Under the pieces are notes generated by a model. That model saw nothing but the letters and a program-made list of their open reading frames with translations. It was not told the DNA's origin and made no database searches. The position numbers were made by a program, and so were the translations under genes. A stretch of 64,000 nt of DNA, taken from contig NZ_LR134378.1 of the NCBI RefSeq assembly GCF_900637555.1, forward strand, positions 1,498,001 to 1,562,000. Reading direction: 5' to 3'. How positions within the stretch are numbered: the stretch's first letter is position 1; each line of letters starts with the position of its first letter. Positions 25,054 through 32,984 of the stretch are shown in pieces. The stretch is from Lautropia mirabilis. Its GTDB lineage: Bacteria > Pseudomonadota > Gammaproteobacteria > Burkholderiales > Burkholderiaceae_E.

Positions 25054-25095
25054 GTTAATAAATGAACGTTCACTTATGAACATTAATTCATGAAC
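25054..25095. promoter_or_regulatory. Extended palindrome with three ATGAAC sites upstream of nirK
   Basis: Positions 25054-25081 form a 28-bp near-perfect palindrome centred on TGAACGTTCA, with arms GTTAATAAA and TTATGAAC agreeing at all but a few positions. ATGAAC recurs at 25062, 25076 and 25090 with an exact 14-bp period. The shape suits a TetR-type or similar dimeric regulator. It lies 200 bp before the FNR-type site and just outside the ssrA repeat, so it could serve nirK or ssrA. Confidence 0.5.
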
Positions 25096-25297
25096 ATGGA
25101 TGTACGGTTCTGATGACAGGGGCTCTTTTGGGGTTTGCAAGGTGCCTGCATGGGTGTTGCTTTCATGCACACCGGCTGGAGAACGGCTTGCAGCAAGGGT
25201 CTTGGCGAGTTTCCGAGTGTTTTTGACAGGTTCATCGCCAAAAAAGAATGGCTCTCATCTGACATGAATCAAACTTTCTTCAGATTGCGTTGAAAAG

Positions 25298-25337
25298 TTG
25301 ATGAACGTCAAATGATGGAGGTGGCCGTTCCTATAGA
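25298..25337 (+). promoter_or_regulatory. FNR/DNR-dependent promoter of nirK
   Basis: TTGATGAACGTCAA (25298-25311) matches the FNR/DNR box TTGAT-N4-ATCAA with one mismatch. A -10 TATAGA lies at 25332-25337, which places the box centre close to -41 from a start near 25345, the class II activator position. This predicts induction under oxygen limitation or nitric oxide. Confidence 0.75.
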
Positions 25338-25430
25338 TTGATCCTTGTTGTGTTTCAGATGTTGACGGTTGTTGTGTACGTCTGACTTCGTCCAATCAGC
25401 TCCATTTTTTTCGATCGAGAGGTATCTCCC

Positions 25431-26588
25431 ATGATCGCTTCTGTCATGCGCAAGGCGCTTATCTGCACGGCAGTGAGTTCCTGCCTCGTGGGGACTGCGG
25501 CTTTCGCTGCCGATCCCGTTGTCTCCACCACCGGCGGGCTGCCGGGTTACGATGTCATCAAGGCGCCTGCGAGCATTGCGAAGCTGCAGCGCGTGAAGCA
25601 AAAGCTGGTCAAGCCTCCGTTCGTTCCTGAGCACAGCCTGACGCCGCCCAAGGCGCCGCGCGTGGTGCAGGTCGAGATGTTCATCGAAGAGAAGGAAATC
25701 GAGGTTGAGCCGGGCGTCTTCATGTGGGCGTTCACGTTCAACGGTTCGGTCCCTGGCCCGATGATCATCGTTCACGAGGGTGACTACGTCGAGCTGACGC
25801 TGAAGAACCTGGCAAAGAACGAGCTGGTGCACAACATCGACTTCCACGCTTCCACCGGCGCTCTGGGCGCTGGCGAGCTGACCCACGTTCAGCCTGGCCA
25901 GGAAGTGGTGATCCGCTGGAAGGCCACCAAGCCGGGTACCTTCGTGTATCACTGCGCTCCTGGCGGCGCGATGATTCCGTGGCACGTGGTGCACGGCATG
26001 AACGGCGCCATCACGGTGCTGCCGAAGGAAGGCCTGCATGACAAGAACGGCAAGAAGCTGCACTACGACCGTGCCTACTACATCGGCGAGCAGGACTTCT
26101 ACCTGCCCAAGGATGAGAACGGCAACTTCAAGCGCTATCAAAGTGCTGCCGAGTCCATGGCGGATGACCGCGAGGTCATGGACAAGCTGATCCCGACGCA
26201 CATCGTGTTCGGCGAGCGCAAGGGCGCCTACACGGGCGAGAACGCGCTGACGGCCAAGGTGGGCGAGACGGTGATGATCTACCACTCGCAGGCCAACCGC
26301 TTCAGCTACCCGCACCTGATCGGTGGTCATGGCGATTATGTCTGGGAGCGTGGCAACCTGGCCGACACCCCGGCACAGAACTTGGAGACCTGGGCCATCG
26401 CCGCGGGTTCCACGGGGGCGGCGATGTACACGTTCAAGCAACCTGGCGTGTATGTGTATCTGAACCACAACCTGATCGAGGCCGTGAACCTCGGTGCTCT
26501 GGCCCAGATCAAGGTCGACGGCAAGTGGGACAACGACCTGATGGAGCAGCTGAAGGCGCCGACCGAGTTCAAGGAAGAGAAGAAGTAA
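25431..26588 (+). CDS. nirK: Copper-containing nitrite reductase
   Basis: A 385-aa two-cupredoxin enzyme reducing nitrite to nitric oxide in the periplasm or at the outer membrane (NirK/AniA family). Signal peptide residues 1-27 end at AFA-AD. Copper ligands are visible: type 1 His134, Cys175, His185 and Met190 (HCAPGGAMIPWHVVHGM), type 2 His139 and His174 plus a C-terminal histidine in LNHNLIE, and catalytic Asp137 in HNIDFH. The signal sequence is a Sec type without a lipobox. SD GAGAGG precedes ATG 25431. Copper-delivery genes follow on the same strand. All active-site residues are intact. Confidence 0.96.
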   Translation: MIASVMRKALICTAVSSCLVGTAAFAADPVVSTTGGLPGYDVIKAPASIAKLQRVKQKLVKPPFVPEHSLTPPKAPRVVQVEMFIEEKEIEVEPGVFMWAFTFNGSVPGPMIIVHEGDYVELTLKNLAKNELVHNIDFHASTGALGAGELTHVQPGQEVVIRWKATKPGTFVYHCAPGGAMIPWHVVHGMNGAITVLPKEGLHDKNGKKLHYDRAYYIGEQDFYLPKDENGNFKRYQSAAESMADDREVMDKLIPTHIVFGERKGAYTGENALTAKVGETVMIYHSQANRFSYPHLIGGHGDYVWERGNLADTPAQNLETWAIAAGSTGAAMYTFKQPGVYVYLNHNLIEAVNLGALAQIKVDGKWDNDLMEQLKAPTEFKEEKK

Positions 26589-26604
26589 TCGGTTGAGCGT
26601 TGAC

Positions 26605-26637
26605 GGAAACGGCCTGTTCTTCGGGTGGGCCGTTTCC
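26605..26637 (+). terminator. Hairpin after nirK
   Basis: GGAAACGGCC (26605-26614) pairs perfectly with GGCCGTTTCC (26628-26637) 17 bp after the nirK stop. Only a weak TGTTG follows, so it may be a partial terminator or an mRNA 3' stabiliser. Confidence 0.6.
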
Positions 26638-26855
26638 TGTTGCCCGGGGGAGACGTTTTTCCGATCAGGCGTCTGGAAATCATTTTCTGGTGGTTTTCAG
26701 TAAAAATGCCTGTTCAGGGCAGACAGAGACCACAACGGAGAATCGATCATTCCGAAGGCGCACGCACCCGCGTCGTATCATTGACGGCCGATGGCAGCAT
26801 TTTTCTGTCTTCGGCCGTTTTGTCGGAAAAGAACAGATTTCAGGAGAAGATGGTC

Positions 26856-27731
26856 ATGTTGAAGCGGTGGGCAGTGGCAGCCAGTATCGGGCTGCTGGTA
26901 GCGGCCGGAAACGGCGTGGCGCAGGAAGGAGGCAGCGGCGCAGTCCAGGCTGGTCAGCCAGGGGCTGGGCCGGTTGTGGAGCCTGCAGGGCAGCCCGAGG
27001 TGGGGCGCGCCATTCATTTCGACCTGGAGCATGTGAAGGGCAAGGTGACGCAGGATGCCTTCCCGGGCAAGTACTTGCTTCTGGCAATCGGTTACAGCTC
27101 ATGCCCCGATATCTGCCCGACCACGCTGTTCGAGTTCGGCGAGGTGATGCAGGCGCTGAAGAACCCGGACGCCATCGTGCCGGTGTTCGTGACGATCGAC
27201 CCGGTCAATGACAGTCCCGAGCGGCTGGATCAGTACGTGCGCTTCTTCGATGAGCGCATTGTGGGCCTGACGGGCAGCATGAAGAACATCCGGGCGCTCT
27301 CCGACATTCTGGGCGCAACGTTTGGCTACCGGCTGGACGGCAAGAAGCTGGAAAACCCGGAACCTGGCGTGCCGTATTCGGTCTACCACAGCGCGCTGAT
27401 CTACCTGATCGGCCCTGACCGGAAGCTGCGGGACGTCTATGACTACCAGATGGGCCCCGAGGGGCTGACCCAGGAACTGGACCGTGTGCTGGGCGAGCCG
27501 CCCAAGGATGCCGGAAAGAAGCCTGATGCAGACCAGTCGGACGCGGTCAAGCCGGACGCTGAGAAGTCAGGTGCTGCCGGGTCGGGCGCCAATGGCTCCG
27601 CTCCTGCGAAGATCGATGCGCCGGCCAAGGCCGAAGAGGCCAGTCTGGCACCAGCTGGTGAGATGTCGGCTTCCGTATCTGGCCATGGCGGTCTGGTGTC
27701 GGCTCGTGTTCGTGTCCAGGCATCCGTCTGA
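26856..27731 (+). CDS. SCO1/SenC family copper chaperone
   Basis: A 291-aa thioredoxin-fold protein with an N-terminal hydrophobic export segment and the copper site Cys83-x3-Cys87 (YSSCPDICPTT) plus His178 (VYHSALIYLIG). SCO proteins deliver copper to the CuA site of oxidases; next to nirK it may help load nitrite reductase or nitrous oxide reductase. SD AGGAGA supports ATG 26856, 8 bp on; an ATG at 26850 is too close to it. The last 75 residues are an Ala/Asp/Lys-rich tail absent from most relatives. Confidence 0.9.
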   Translation: MLKRWAVAASIGLLVAAGNGVAQEGGSGAVQAGQPGAGPVVEPAGQPEVGRAIHFDLEHVKGKVTQDAFPGKYLLLAIGYSSCPDICPTTLFEFGEVMQALKNPDAIVPVFVTIDPVNDSPERLDQYVRFFDERIVGLTGSMKNIRALSDILGATFGYRLDGKKLENPEPGVPYSVYHSALIYLIGPDRKLRDVYDYQMGPEGLTQELDRVLGEPPKDAGKKPDADQSDAVKPDAEKSGAAGSGANGSAPAKIDAPAKAEEASLAPAGEMSASVSGHGGLVSARVRVQASV

Positions 27732-27896
27732 GGTGACTGTTCGCCGGATCAATGCGTTCCGATCGTGATTGACGGGCAGTCCCTGGCGGCCATGCGGTAT
27801 TCCGGTGGCCGCGCGGACATCCCGAGAGGTTTCTGTCCCTGTTTTCCCTGGTGGCGGCATCCATCCGCCCCATTCATTCCCCGAAGGAGTTTCACC

Positions 27897-28406
27897 ATGA
27901 AGAAGTCGACGGTTCTTTCGATGGCAGCCCTGCTGGCAGCTCCGGCTCTGCTGATTTCCGGTCAGGCTGGTGCAGCTGAGACGGCCACGCACACCAAGCT
28001 GACGAATTGCGTGATCCAGGAAGTGGTGTCCGGCAAGGACATGACGGGTGCCTTCGCGCACTTCCATCACACGGGCGCTCCGGTGAAGCTGGTGCGTGCC
28101 GAGGTTCCGGGTGTCAGTGCACGGGTGGAACTGCATGAGATGGTCATGCAGAATGGCGTGATGGAGATGGGCCCGCTGAAGGACCTGACGCTGAAGGAAG
28201 GCGAGCGGGTGTTCAAGAAGGGCGGCGACCACGTGATGCTGTTCGACGTCGCCAACAAGCCGAAGGTGGGCAGCAAGCACACCATGACGGTGTTCTTCGA
28301 CGACGGCACCCAGGCCAGCTGCGAAGCCGTGGTGAAGTCGGTGAAGGACGTGATGAAGGACGCCGGCATCAAGCATGATGGGCATGGCGCTCAGCAAGCA
28401 CGGTGA
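27897..28406 (+). CDS. PCu(A)C copper chaperone
   Basis: A 169-aa periplasmic protein with a signal peptide ending at AGAAE and the copper(I) motif around His80, Met91, His112 and Met114, close to the family pattern H-X10-M-X21-H-X-M (one residue shorter in the second spacer by my count). Such proteins pass copper to SCO or directly to cuproenzymes. SD AAGGAG precedes ATG 27897. It follows the SCO gene and precedes the Tat propeller gene on the same strand, supporting a copper-maturation group for NirK. Confidence 0.9.
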   Translation: MKKSTVLSMAALLAAPALLISGQAGAAETATHTKLTNCVIQEVVSGKDMTGAFAHFHHTGAPVKLVRAEVPGVSARVELHEMVMQNGVMEMGPLKDLTLKEGERVFKKGGDHVMLFDVANKPKVGSKHTMTVFFDDGTQASCEAVVKSVKDVMKDAGIKHDGHGAQQAR

Positions 28407-28491
28407 TCATTCCCAAAAGGCCCACTGATCAGGGCTTTCTGGGTCTCTGACTTGAAGGCCACTGACGGCCATCTTTCCGGACGGTAGTGAC

Positions 28492-29844
28492 ATGAAGCGG
28501 CGACAGTTCATTCAGGCGGGGGCAGGGGCATCACTGGGGCTGGCAACACAGCTGGCTGCCTGGGCCCAGGAAACCGGTATGGTCCATGAATCGGCCACGC
28601 CGGGAGACCATCCTCCGCCAGCTGGCGCCGCCCAGGAGGGCGCGCAGCCAGCTGCGGCCCCTTCCGGAGGCATGCCGTCCGGCCCGATGTCGAAAGGGCC
28701 TGATGACCAGCATGAGGCCATGAAGCGCGTGGTGAAGTCCATCTACGCGCCAACGCGCTACGTGTTCGTGGCTGACCGCTTCAGCAATTTCATCAGCGTG
28801 ACGGACATCGTCAGCGGAGAGCATATCGAGACGCTGTACTTCTCGATGCGGCCCAATGTGTTCGAGATGGCGCGTGACGACGCCATGATGGCAGTGGGTG
28901 CGTATGAGGTGCCAGCCATCGAGTTCATGAATCTGAAGACGCGCGAGCGGCGCCGGGTCGAGCTGCCTTCACCGGTCTTCCAGATCTTCTTCGTGCCGCA
29001 GACCAATCTGGTGGCGGTGGGGCTGCGCGATCAGGTGGGGATGATCAACTACAAGGACTTCACGGTACGCATCTTCCCCCGCCGTTTCGATTCGGATCAG
29101 CGCGATGCACTGATCAATACGTACTATTCGTTGCTGTTCAGCTCGTTCAGCCAGTCGTTCTGGGTGCTGGACGAGGACAGGCCCTGCATCTACCACCGCT
29201 ACGGCGGGGCAGAGCCGCTGGATGCGCCCTGGGAGACGATCGATCTGTCCAAGCATATTGGTACCGGGTCGGGTCTGGGCATTGGTGTGGCCAGCCCCGA
29301 GGATGACCTGCTGGCCATGACGACCGACGATGGCTCGGAAGGGCTGGTGTACTTCCCGGCTCAGGACAAGGTGCTGAGCACGGGCCCGATGCGTACGGTA
29401 GGCTCCACCAATGAGCCGATGATCATGCCGTACATCGATGCGTACTCCAAGCATGTGATCTTTGCCGACGTGACGGGCAACGTGGCGATGTTCGACCTGG
29501 TCAACGGCAATGGCACGCCTGAACGCTTCCGGGTCAATTTCTCGCCGCGCTTCGTTCGCACGGGCTGGCTGGAGAGTACCTGGATCCTGGCGGGGGACAA
29601 GGGCATCATGTTCCAGTCGTTCAAGGATCCGTCGGACCGCAAGATCGTGCGCTTCGTGCCCGAGGTGATGAACATGTGGGTGACGGGCGACAGCAAGACG
29701 GCGCTCTACACGCTGGACGAGGGGGCGCCGTATATCTACCGCTTCGATATCCGCACGCGAGAGCAGCTGCCGCCGATCCGTGTGCGCGGCGTGACGATGG
29801 CCAGCATGCTGCGCATGGGCAGCAACAACAGCATCTGCTACTGA
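28492..29844 (+). CDS. Tat-exported predicted beta-propeller protein of the nirK cluster
   Basis: A 450-aa protein of unknown function. The N-terminus KRRQFIQAGAGASLGLATQLAAWA is a twin-arginine type signal. A Pro/Gly/Met-rich linker follows (residues 30-75), then about seven repeats of short strands such as YVFVADRFSNFISVTDIVSG, IEFMNLKTRERRRVELP and ALYTLDEGAPYIYRFDIRT, the pattern of YncE/cytochrome-d1-like propellers. I see no CXXCH haem motif. It sits last in nirK-SCO-PCuAC, 86 bp after the chaperone. It could be a folded-cofactor binding accessory of nitrite reduction; this is inference from position only. Confidence 0.7.
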   Translation: MKRRQFIQAGAGASLGLATQLAAWAQETGMVHESATPGDHPPPAGAAQEGAQPAAAPSGGMPSGPMSKGPDDQHEAMKRVVKSIYAPTRYVFVADRFSNFISVTDIVSGEHIETLYFSMRPNVFEMARDDAMMAVGAYEVPAIEFMNLKTRERRRVELPSPVFQIFFVPQTNLVAVGLRDQVGMINYKDFTVRIFPRRFDSDQRDALINTYYSLLFSSFSQSFWVLDEDRPCIYHRYGGAEPLDAPWETIDLSKHIGTGSGLGIGVASPEDDLLAMTTDDGSEGLVYFPAQDKVLSTGPMRTVGSTNEPMIMPYIDAYSKHVIFADVTGNVAMFDLVNGNGTPERFRVNFSPRFVRTGWLESTWILAGDKGIMFQSFKDPSDRKIVRFVPEVMNMWVTGDSKTALYTLDEGAPYIYRFDIRTREQLPPIRVRGVTMASMLRMGSNNSICY

Positions 29845-29867
29845 GCGGGCTGTTTGGTGAGCCGGTT

Positions 29868-29888
29868 CCGCCAGATGTTTTCTGGCGG
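29868..29888. terminator. Hairpin between convergent genes
   Basis: CCGCCAGA pairs perfectly with TCTGGCGG around a five-base loop, between the propeller gene and gph, which converge. There is no long T-run, so it is a weak bidirectional terminator candidate. Confidence 0.5.
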
Positions 29889-29916
29889 GCGGCGATTTCG
29901 GGAAGGTGGGCAGCTA

Positions 29917-30594
29917 TCAGGCAGGCAGCCGTTTCAGCATGGCCAGGAGTTCCTGCGGGGAGTTCACGACGTGGTCGGCCTTCCAGTGCGGGATCTCGTT
30001 GGGGTTGCCATAGCCGTAGGCGGCCGCCACGGCGGGCATGTCCACGGCGTGGGCGGCCTGGATGTCGCGCAGGTCGTCGCCGATGTAGACGCACTGCCGG
30101 GCGGTGAGCTCTGTTTCCTTCAGGGCCATCTTCAGCGGATCGGGCCAGGGCTTGGCGCGCGGGGCGGTATCACCACCGTAGGCCAGCGCCACGCGATGGC
30201 CAAGGCCCAGCTGTTGCACCAGCTTGTGCACGAGGTATTCCAGCTTGTTGGAGATGACGCCCCAGCGGATGCCGTTGGTTTCCAGCCAGGCCAGCAGTGC
30301 GGGCATGCCGTCGAAGAGCCGTGAGTGGACGGCGATCTCCTGTTCGTAGCGGTTCAGGAACTCGGTGCGCAGGGCAGGGTAGTCGGGGTCGTCGGCGGTG
30401 GCGCCCAGGCCGATATGCAGCAGGCCGCGTGATCCGGCCGAGGCAAACGGGCGGTACTCTTCCAGGGGCAGCGGCTTGAGGCCGCGGGCCTCGCGCATGT
30501 GGTTGACCGGAGCGGCCAGGTCGTCGGCGGTGTCGACCAGGGTTCCGTCCAGGTCGAAGAAGACGGCGGCAGGCCGGGTCTTGAGCTGGGGCAT
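29917..30594 (-). CDS. gph: Phosphoglycolate phosphatase (HAD family)
   Basis: A 225-aa HAD hydrolase. Motif I is FFDLDGTLVDTADD with the nucleophile aspartate, motif II lies in GVISNK, and motifs III/IV in KPWPDP and YIGDDLRDIQAA. It dephosphorylates 2-phosphoglycolate. It starts 9 bp after ubiG, the same pairing as in many proteobacteria. Closely related HAD enzymes act on other small phosphates, so the substrate is by family and context. Confidence 0.9.
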   Translation of the reverse strand: MPQLKTRPAAVFFDLDGTLVDTADDLAAPVNHMREARGLKPLPLEEYRPFASAGSRGLLHIGLGATADDPDYPALRTEFLNRYEQEIAVHSRLFDGMPALLAWLETNGIRWGVISNKLEYLVHKLVQQLGLGHRVALAYGGDTAPRAKPWPDPLKMALKETELTARQCVYIGDDLRDIQAAHAVDMPAVAAAYGYGNPNEIPHWKADHVVNSPQELLAMLKRLPA

Positions 30595-30603
30595 GACGGA
30601 CCT

Positions 30604-31365
30604 TTACTGGGGTTTCCGGAACGATGCCATGTAATTGACGCCGACATCGTGGGGGTTGAGGCGATATTGCTGGGTGACGGGGTTGTAGGTGAGCCCCATG
30701 AAGCCCTGCAGCTCCAGACCGGCCTGACGGGCCATGCGGGCCAGTTCGGCGGGGCGGATGAACTTGTCGAAGCTGTGGGTGCCGCGCGGCAGCAGCTTCA
30801 GGACGTATTCGGCGCCGACGATGGCAAACAGGTAGGACTTGGGGTTACGGTTGAGGGTGGAGAGCAGCACGGTGCCGCCGGGCTTGGCAAGGTCCGCACA
30901 GGCGCGGATGGCCGAGGCCGGGTCCGGGACGTGTTCGAGCATCTCCATGCAGACGACCACGTCGAAGTGGCCGGGTTGCCGCGCGGCCAGGTCCTCGACG
31001 GCGATCTTTTCATATTTGGCCGGGGCGCCGCTTTCCAGGGCGTGCAGACGGGCCACCTGAAGCGACTTGTCGGCCAAATCCACACCCAGCGTGGTGGCGG
31101 CACCCGCCTTGGCCAGGGCTTCGGTGAGGATGCCGCCGCCGCAGCCCACGTCCACCACGTTGCGGCCGGACAGGCTGCCGCCGGCCTGCTGGACGATCCA
31201 TTCCAGACGCAGCGGGTTGATGTCGTGCAGGGGCTTGAACTCGCTGTCGGGGTCCCACCACCGCGAGGCGAGCGCCTGGAACTTGTCGAGTTCGGCCTGG
31301 TCGACGTTGGCAGCGGCGCTGCTGTCGGCGGGGACCGGAGAGGAAGCGGACGGGCTGGTGGACAT
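30604..31365 (-). CDS. ubiG: Ubiquinone biosynthesis O-methyltransferase
   Basis: A 253-aa SAM-dependent methyltransferase performing both O-methylations of ubiquinone synthesis. SAM motif I is VVDVGCGGGILTEALA, followed by VVVCMEMLEHVPDP and the typical UbiG tail RGTHSFDKFIRPAELA. I chose ATG 31365 (MSTSPSASS...); the frame extends to 31491 over a low-complexity stretch. The N-terminal Ser/Ala-rich leader of about 20 residues is longer than in E. coli. gph follows 9 bp later. Confidence 0.95.
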   Translation of the reverse strand: MSTSPSASSPVPADSSAAANVDQAELDKFQALASRWWDPDSEFKPLHDINPLRLEWIVQQAGGSLSGRNVVDVGCGGGILTEALAKAGAATTLGVDLADKSLQVARLHALESGAPAKYEKIAVEDLAARQPGHFDVVVCMEMLEHVPDPASAIRACADLAKPGGTVLLSTLNRNPKSYLFAIVGAEYVLKLLPRGTHSFDKFIRPAELARMARQAGLELQGFMGLTYNPVTQQYRLNPHDVGVNYMASFRKPQ

Positions 31366-31568
31366 GGCAGATGGAAGCGTGCGGCAGGGGAGGCCCTGCG
31401 GAAAGGGGCCGGGAAGGCGCCCTTGCGGGCACGGAACCGGATGAGGGGTGCCTGGGGAAGGTGTGCCGGAAGGCCGCCTTCCTGGGGGCATGGGGGATTT
31501 TAGAGCCTAAGCCGTGTATTGGGTGCGGGCCAGCGGCCAACGGGACTCAGGCATGGGGCAATAAAAAA

Positions 31569-31592
31569 GCCACCATGACGGATCATGGTGGC
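31569..31592. terminator. Bidirectional terminator between ubiG and the OmpA-like gene
   Basis: GCCACCATGA and TCATGGTGGC form a perfect ten-base stem with a four-base loop, flanked by AAAAAA on the left and TTTT on the right. On the minus strand it lies 59 bp after the OmpA-like gene's stop and should end that transcript. Confidence 0.9.
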
Positions 31593-31651
31593 TTTTCTGG
31601 CCCTGCCAGTGCCCGCCGGGGCGGGCAGCTGGCATGTGGCGTGCTGCAGGC

Positions 31652-32314
31652 TTACTGCATGACCTGACGGCTGCCGACCACTTCGATTTCCACGCGACGG
31701 TTCTTCGCGCGGCCTTCTTTGGTCTTGTTGTCAGCCACAGGCTGGGCTTCGCCCTTGCCTTCGGTGTAGACCCGGTTGGCTTCGATGCCCTTGCTGACCA
31801 GGTAGGCCTTCACAGCTTCTGCACGGCGGACCGACAGACGCTGGTTGTAGGCTTCCGGACCGACGCTGTCGGTGTGGCCGACGGCAACGATGACTTCCAG
31901 AGCAACACCGTCGAGCTGGTTGACGATGTCATCCAGCTTCTGCTTGCCCTCATCCTTCAGCACGGCACGATCGAAGCCGAAGAAGGTATCGGCAGCGAAG
32001 GTGACTTTTTCACTGGTGGGTTGAGGTGCAGCAGGCGGCGGCGGGGGAGGCGGCGGCGGCGGCGGGGGAGGCGGCGGAGGCGCCTTCGGCACCAGATCCG
32101 GATCACATTCCACGATGGCGTGCGAAGCCTTGAAGGCCTTGTCGTGGAAGCACTCGCCGAACTTGCCGGTCACCACGCCACCGTCACGGGACGTGACGTA
32201 GCCGGTATCGTTCTGATCGGCGGTGACATCAGGGCCCTTTGCCCCGCTGCCTGTCGCGCAGGCGGCGAGCAGCGCTGTCGCAGCCAATGCGCCAAGCTTG
32301 ACCGATTTCTTCAT
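31652..32314 (-). CDS. OmpA family lipoprotein with polyproline linker
   Basis: A 220-aa outer-membrane-associated protein. The signal ends in a lipobox (LLAAC, Cys20). A run of 16 prolines (about residues 81-96) separates the N-terminal part from the C-terminal OmpA domain with FFGFDRAVL, VGHTDSVGPEAYNQRLSVRRA and NRRVEIEV, which binds peptidoglycan. GAGAGGAGAAAC before ATG 32314 is a strong ribosome site. It should tether the outer membrane to the cell wall, like Pal or RmpM/OmpA-C proteins. Both a lipobox and a long polyproline spacer are unusual together. Confidence 0.9.
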   Translation of the reverse strand: MKKSVKLGALAATALLAACATGSGAKGPDVTADQNDTGYVTSRDGGVVTGKFGECFHDKAFKASHAIVECDPDLVPKAPPPPPPPPPPPPPPPPAAPQPTSEKVTFAADTFFGFDRAVLKDEGKQKLDDIVNQLDGVALEVIVAVGHTDSVGPEAYNQRLSVRRAEAVKAYLVSKGIEANRVYTEGKGEAQPVADNKTKEGRAKNRRVEIEVVGSRQVMQ

Positions 32315-32984
32315 GTTTCTCCTCTCGGTGAGACGACTCTCAGCTGAAAAACCAGCACCTTGACAAGGACGGACTGTGGCGTACCACTTACCAGCTGTGA
32401 CCCTGTGCAAAATGCAGTGAGCTTGCGTAAAGAACAACCTTCGGGCCGTGGCCGTAGGGCTGCATCCATACGAATACGCTTGACTCATTGTGCCATAGCG
32501 TCCGGTCGGTCCGTAGGGACTTGGGTCCGTTCTGCGACGCCCGCGGGGTGAATTGTCGTTCATTTGCAACATATTCGTGGCGTGAAGCCGGCTTGGGGAC
32601 ACGGGGCGGCCCGAGAATGCGCCGCAGTGGGAGCAAGGGCGCCAGGCGGGTGAAAGGGCAGAAGTGACTCGGGTGTCGGGTTCTTGCCGATACGTGAGAG
32701 CCGGTTTCGGGGTGTCCGTGAGTCGGGGGCGCGGATGGTCTAAAATTCAAGGGCTTAGCCGGAGCGAGGCATGGCCCGGTCATTGATGGGTCTTCAGGAC
32801 CCGTCTTGGGTGGCCGGCGCAGCTTTTTCGGGTCCTGGGGACGTGCTGACCGCAGGGCCTGTTCCGGGGCGGCTCCGTTGTCGGGGCTTCCTCCTTTCTT
32901 CCTGACCCGGGCGTGTGCCCGGGTCTCTTGTTTGCGTGCGGCGGGGCCCTTCGCACGGGGGCCATGCGGTGCGTCCCGGATTCC
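32315..32984. other. Intergenic region between the OmpA-like gene and gyrA
   Basis: A 670-bp gap between divergent genes without a supported gene. TCTAAAAT at about 32738-32745 is a plausible gyrA -10. A perfect hairpin GACCCGGGC / GCCCGGGTC with a GTGT loop (32904-32925) followed by TCTTGTTTG lies 60 bp before the gyrA start and could act as a leader attenuator or internal terminator. The region near 32590-32720 looks unstructured. Confidence 0.5.
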
